Shown piece by piece: positions 60,476-64,000 of a DNA stretch of 64,000 nt. The notes under the pieces were generated by a model. It saw only the letters and a program-made list of their open reading frames with translations, ran no database searches and had not been told where the DNA came from. Position 1 is the stretch's first letter. Every line of letters begins with the position of its first letter. The position numbers were made by a program, and so were the translations under genes. The DNA is from Progne subis subis (Eukaryota > Chordata > Aves > Passeriformes > Hirundinidae), in contig JAKJHU010001407.1 of the NCBI GenBank assembly GCA_022316685.1, forward strand, positions 1 through 64,000. Direction: 5' to 3'.

Positions 60476-61264
60476 TCTCCTCAGAACTGTTCCAACCTCT
60501 CCGGACTGAGGACCTGGGGAAGCACCGGGGGCCTCCACAGGGGACCCACCCCACCGAGACCAGCCCTGCACATCTCCTTTTTTCCCAAAGTCAGCGGAGA
60601 GAGAGTGGTGGAGCACACTGACGATCTTCAAGAGGAGACTCTCTTTAAGTTTGTTATCCCTCCATAAGCGGCACGAAGCTCTTGTCATCGGGTATTGTGC
60701 TGGGAGTGCTTTGCCTGTGTAATAAACAGGTTTTTTCCACTTCTCTCTGAGGAAGTTTTTTCCCGAACCGGTTGAGGGAGGGGAGGAGGGCCCCTTGGGA
60801 GGATTTCTCCCAAAATCTGCCTGAAACCACCACAGGAAGTCAGTGAGAATCTCAGCGCAGCTCTCAGACCGACACAGACTGAGCGCTCTTCCGCTCTGGA
60901 GCCGGGAGCTGTCCGAGGTGCCGCCGGAGATCTCGGCCTCTTTTTGCGCCCCAGCTCAGCGCCGCGATCGAGCTCTGCCTGCTCCCGCTGCCTGCGCCGG
61001 AGGATCCCAGCCAGCCCCACTGACTCCGATTTGGGAAACTCCCAGTGCTGAGATCAAACGCTGCCCGCCTGGGTTTGCAGGGCGAGCTCAGATCACCCCG
61101 GGAAGTTCTGAGCTGGCCCTGGAGCCCTCTGCCCGCTGCCAGTGAGTGCCCGCAGCTTCTGCCCCGCTGGAGCCACCCCACTGCCAGCTGTGCCCATAAC
61201 TGCGACAAAGACGAACAAAGAGCACTGAGCAGGTTGAAAGCGTCTGTTCTTGCGTTGTTGTTTG
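60476..61264 (+). mobile_element. probable LTR with polyadenylation signal
   Basis: TGTGTAATAAACAGG at about 60716-60730 is followed by a TC-rich U5-like stretch. Further CpG-rich leader-like DNA extends to 61260. No intact gene; family uncertain. Confidence 0.4.
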
Positions 61265-61411
61265 TTCTGCTCGGTTCTATTTGTTTTCTAGGAAAGAACA
61301 GTTATTCGTTTTTCTGCGTTTTTTTGCCTGAAAGCGCCGTAATTTCGAAGGTATTACTTAGAGGGAGGGTTTCCATCCTCTTTGGAAAACATTTGTCTTT
61401 TAAACCAAGAC
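61265..61411 (+). mobile_element. LTR 3' end, CTTGGTTT-type family
   Basis: GAACAGTTATTCG, TGCCTGAAAGCGCCGTAATTTC, ACATTTGTCTTTTAAACC and end CCAAGACA at about 61411, as in the copies at 57990 and 59352. Confidence 0.65.
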
Positions 61412-62030
61412 ACACTGAGCTTGAAGGTTTTCATTCCTCGGGAAAAGAGCCATCCTTCATGGACAGGAATCAGGGGCTGAAATTGGGATTCCCTCTCCTA
61501 AAATGATGAATATCTGAGGATATTCTGCCGGGACCAACAGCTCAGTTTGCCTCGGAGCCCTAGGGGCTGTCTCTCAGCCTTCTCCTGGACACCGGGCTGG
61601 AAGTGTTTCCTTCCTGTGGAAAAGCGCCATCGCCGGAGGCCGGGCGCCTGGAGCAGAAATTTGGATTCCTGCTCCAAAAATTGCAAATGCCCGAGCATTT
61701 CCCCTAGATGAAAACTGCCGGCACCAACGGCTCTGGCTGGCCTTGGACTCCCGGGGACAAGGAAGTGAAAGTGTTGGGGTGGCACCGCCGGACACCCCCA
61801 TTCCCCAGAGCACCCTCACCCCACCGCCAGCTCCAGCCCTGCCGGGTGCCCCCGAACAGCGTCTGACCCCCGGAGCTGCTCTGGGGCTGATGGAGCTGGC
61901 GGGACCGAGAAAAAGGACTTTGGACAGAGGGAGGAGGATGCCAGGGACAGTTGAGGACCAGGGACCCCGGAGAGGCGCTGGGACGGAGGGAGCGGCGCCC
62001 TGCGCTCAGACCCCGGCGCAGGTCGCGGCT
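61412..62030. other. unassigned DNA
   Basis: Contains two diverged copies of a GGAAA-CATCGCC/GGATTCC-CTCC unit (61440-61540 and 61610-61710). No gene is recognised. Confidence 0.3.
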
Positions 62031-62470
62031 GCCATCGCGCTGCCGGCGCCGGGATTGTCGCAACCAGACGGGACCGGCGGCTGCGATCTGTCCGAATCGA
62101 TCGCGACAGCGCGGCCGAAGCCGCTGTCGCGATGTGTCGGGACCGACTGTTGCCGCGGCAACGCCAGCGACAGCTCCCGGGGGCTCAAGGGGCGTCCCGG
62201 AACGCGCCGGGGAGGAACGGGGATGCTGAGATCCGGGAAGGGGGAATTGAGGGGATGGCCGAGCTGGAATTACTGCGGCAAAAGGGAGCGAGAGGAGCAG
62301 CGCTGCAGGGAGGAGAGAGGGGCACGAGGGGCTCCGGAGATCCCCCCGCAGCCCGTGGGGGTCCCCGGGGAGCAGAGACCCCCCTGCAGCCCCGCAGGAG
62401 CCCCCGGCCGAGCAGGGGATGCCCGAAGGGGGCTGTGAGCCCAGGGAGAAGCCCCCGCTGGAGCAGATCC
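62030..62470 (-). repeat. inverted copy of the CFAP45 upstream CpG region, X-box included
   Basis: Reverse complement of about 51690-52080, with GTTGCCGCGGCAAC at 62149-62162. A plus-strand frame through this segment is also open on the minus strand of the other copy and gives similar residues (for example CVGTDCCRGNASDSSRG). Open frames in CG-rich DNA are common, however. Confidence 0.8.
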
Positions 62471-62764
62471 CCAGAGGGGAAGGTGTTTCTCAGAGGTGTT
62501 TCAGTTCTCATTTTTCAGATTTTCACGGAGAATAGATTCAATTAATTTCCCCAAGTCCCCTTTTGCCCTTGATGGTGCTCAGGGACGGATCCCTCCCTGC
62601 CCTTCTCCCAACCCAGGAGCTTTTTGCTCTCTTCCCTGTGCAGGTGAGGAGGGCAGGGATGGAGCAGCTTTGGGGACACCTGGAATCCAGACAGGGTCAC
62701 TCACCACAACCCCACCACGGCTCGATATTTCCACGCTTTTCCATCTCATCTGGAAACTGCAGCC
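62471..62764. other. spacer DNA
   Basis: No recognisable feature. Confidence 0.4.
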
Positions 62765-63690
62765 AGAACCCAAACATTCTTCCCGGCAGGTCCCAGAGGG
62801 CTGCAGGTTTTGTTCAGGAAGGAGGGTCCCGGTCAGGTTGTTGAGCAGAGGGCTGTGGGAATTGCAGCACTTCTGGGGCTCTCTCAGCCCCTTGCTCAGA
62901 GGGACAGAACGATCAATTGCTGCATTTCCGGACTGGTTTCCTCACGGCTGCCCCTGCAGGGGGTGTTTCCAGCCAGCCCTGCTCTGAAAACCATCAACGG
63001 CCCTGGCACAGCCACTGCTTGGCCTCCCATTGGCTTTTGTGCTCCTTGCAGGGCTGAGCAAACCACAGGCAGGCCTTTTGTGCCCACAGAATTCTCACCT
63101 TTGCAGCAGCTCTGAAGCTGCCAGAATCAAAGCCGAGGGGGCGCGGGGGACCCTCAGGTGCTGGCGGCCACCTGGGGCTGGGCAGAGCAGGGCTGGACAA
63201 TGCCCATCCCTGTGCCGTGGGGCTGGGCCCTGCCTGTGCCCCACACTTGCAAGTGGCTTCAAGGCCACTTCAATGGCCACTGGCTTCAAGGAGGAGCAGT
63301 TTGGGAGCTCCTTCCTGCCTGGGGCTCCATTCCCAAGCTGCTCTTGCCAGCTCAGATCCTGCAGGGGACGAGCGAGAATGGAGAAGCCTGGAACAGGATT
63401 TCTTCCAAAACCCACGAAACCCAAATTGTCCCAGTCCCTCAGGACAGAAACCACATGGGGGATATAGAACGAAGAAACCTGGAACCCAAGACCCAAGAAC
63501 CCAAAGCGTTCCAAGCCCCCAGGACAGAAACCCCAAGGGCAGGGTGGGGACAGGGAGAGGAGAACCCAAAAGCTTCACACACACCACCACCCCCCACCCC
63601 AAGTATCTCAGCCCTGTGGCGGCAATTTTGGGACCAAATCAGACATTTTTCCAAAGGGAAAAAGCTGCAGTTTCCCATCCCGGTGCTGCA
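62765..63690 (-). repeat. conserved block, copy 4 of 4, uninterrupted
   Basis: Matches copies at 23630, 39600 and 49990, then continues without a break into the segment found at 41340-41680. This copy therefore shows the ancestral order before the insertions in the others. Confidence 0.8.
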
Positions 63691-64000
63691 GGGGAGGGGG
63701 CAGGATGGTCACTGGGTGTTGTGGACAGAGGGGGGGACATTTGGGGGGGTCATGAGCGCTTCTTCTGAGGGTATCGTTTGTGTCCTGGCACCCTGCGGGT
63801 GGTGGAGGGATGGGGTGGTTGTTTGGGGCTCTGGGGGGGTCTCTGCCCTCCCCAGCTGACACCCACCCCATGTCACCCCCCCGCTGTCACCATCGTGGGG
63901 GCCTCTCACGCATGGAAACGTCTTGGAGAGCTGTGGGATGAAGGGGCTGGGTTGCACCTAAAAATCTAAACACGGAATTGAGGGCTCCCAAACTGGGTGG
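63690..64000. other. window end
   Basis: G-rich unique DNA. No gene is recognised. Confidence 0.4.

Overview
The window is nuclear DNA from a bird, probably a songbird, from a GC-rich, minisatellite-rich microchromosome of the chicken chr25 type. Three lines support this. Split vertebrate genes have consensus GT-AG introns. DCAF8, PEX19, Fc-receptor-like (FCRL) genes and CFAP45 are all found in the human 1q23 neighbourhood. A CR1 LINE fragment and many LTR pieces are present. There is no bacterial, plasmid or phage content.

Layout. 1-8.6 kb: 5' half of DCAF8 (minus strand; remaining exons lie left of the window), with introns made largely of minisatellites and a CpG-island promoter near 8.2-8.6 kb. 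9.7-13.5 kb: complete PEX19 (minus), eight coding exons ending in a CRLM farnesylation box. 14.3-19.8 kb: FCRL-A (minus), an intact five-Ig-domain inhibitory receptor. 20-23.5 kb: LTR-derived and unassigned DNA. 23.5-40.2 kb: a large inverted duplication. Its left arm carries FCRL-B (plus), its right arm carries FCRL-C (minus), and about 4.2 kb of LTR and CR1 debris lies between them. 41-45 kb: retroelement-rich DNA interrupting an older FCRL 3' flank. 45.1-48.7 kb: FCRL-D (minus). 50-51.1 kb: a duplicated block split by a solo LTR. 51.4-56.1 kb: CFAP45 (plus), preceded by a CpG-rich region with a palindromic RFX X-box. 56.1-64 kb: LTR-derived DNA, followed by an inverted copy of the CFAP45 upstream region and of the duplicated block.

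Function. DCAF8 is a CUL4-DDB1 substrate receptor, PEX19 a chaperone and import receptor for peroxisomal membrane proteins, and CFAP45 a microtubule inner protein of motile cilia. The FCRL genes encode type I Ig-superfamily receptors. A and C have two canonical ITIMs; D keeps only weaker tyrosine motifs. The copies differ by loss of Ig domains (C and D), by an in-frame coding minisatellite (B and C), and by a cluster of single-base insertions (B) that looks more like assembly error than decay.

The most unusual pattern is that several minisatellites have copied pieces of coding exons together with their splice sites. It occurs in DCAF8 (two exons), PEX19 (two exons) and FCRL-A, and a related repeat array abuts a CFAP45 splice acceptor.
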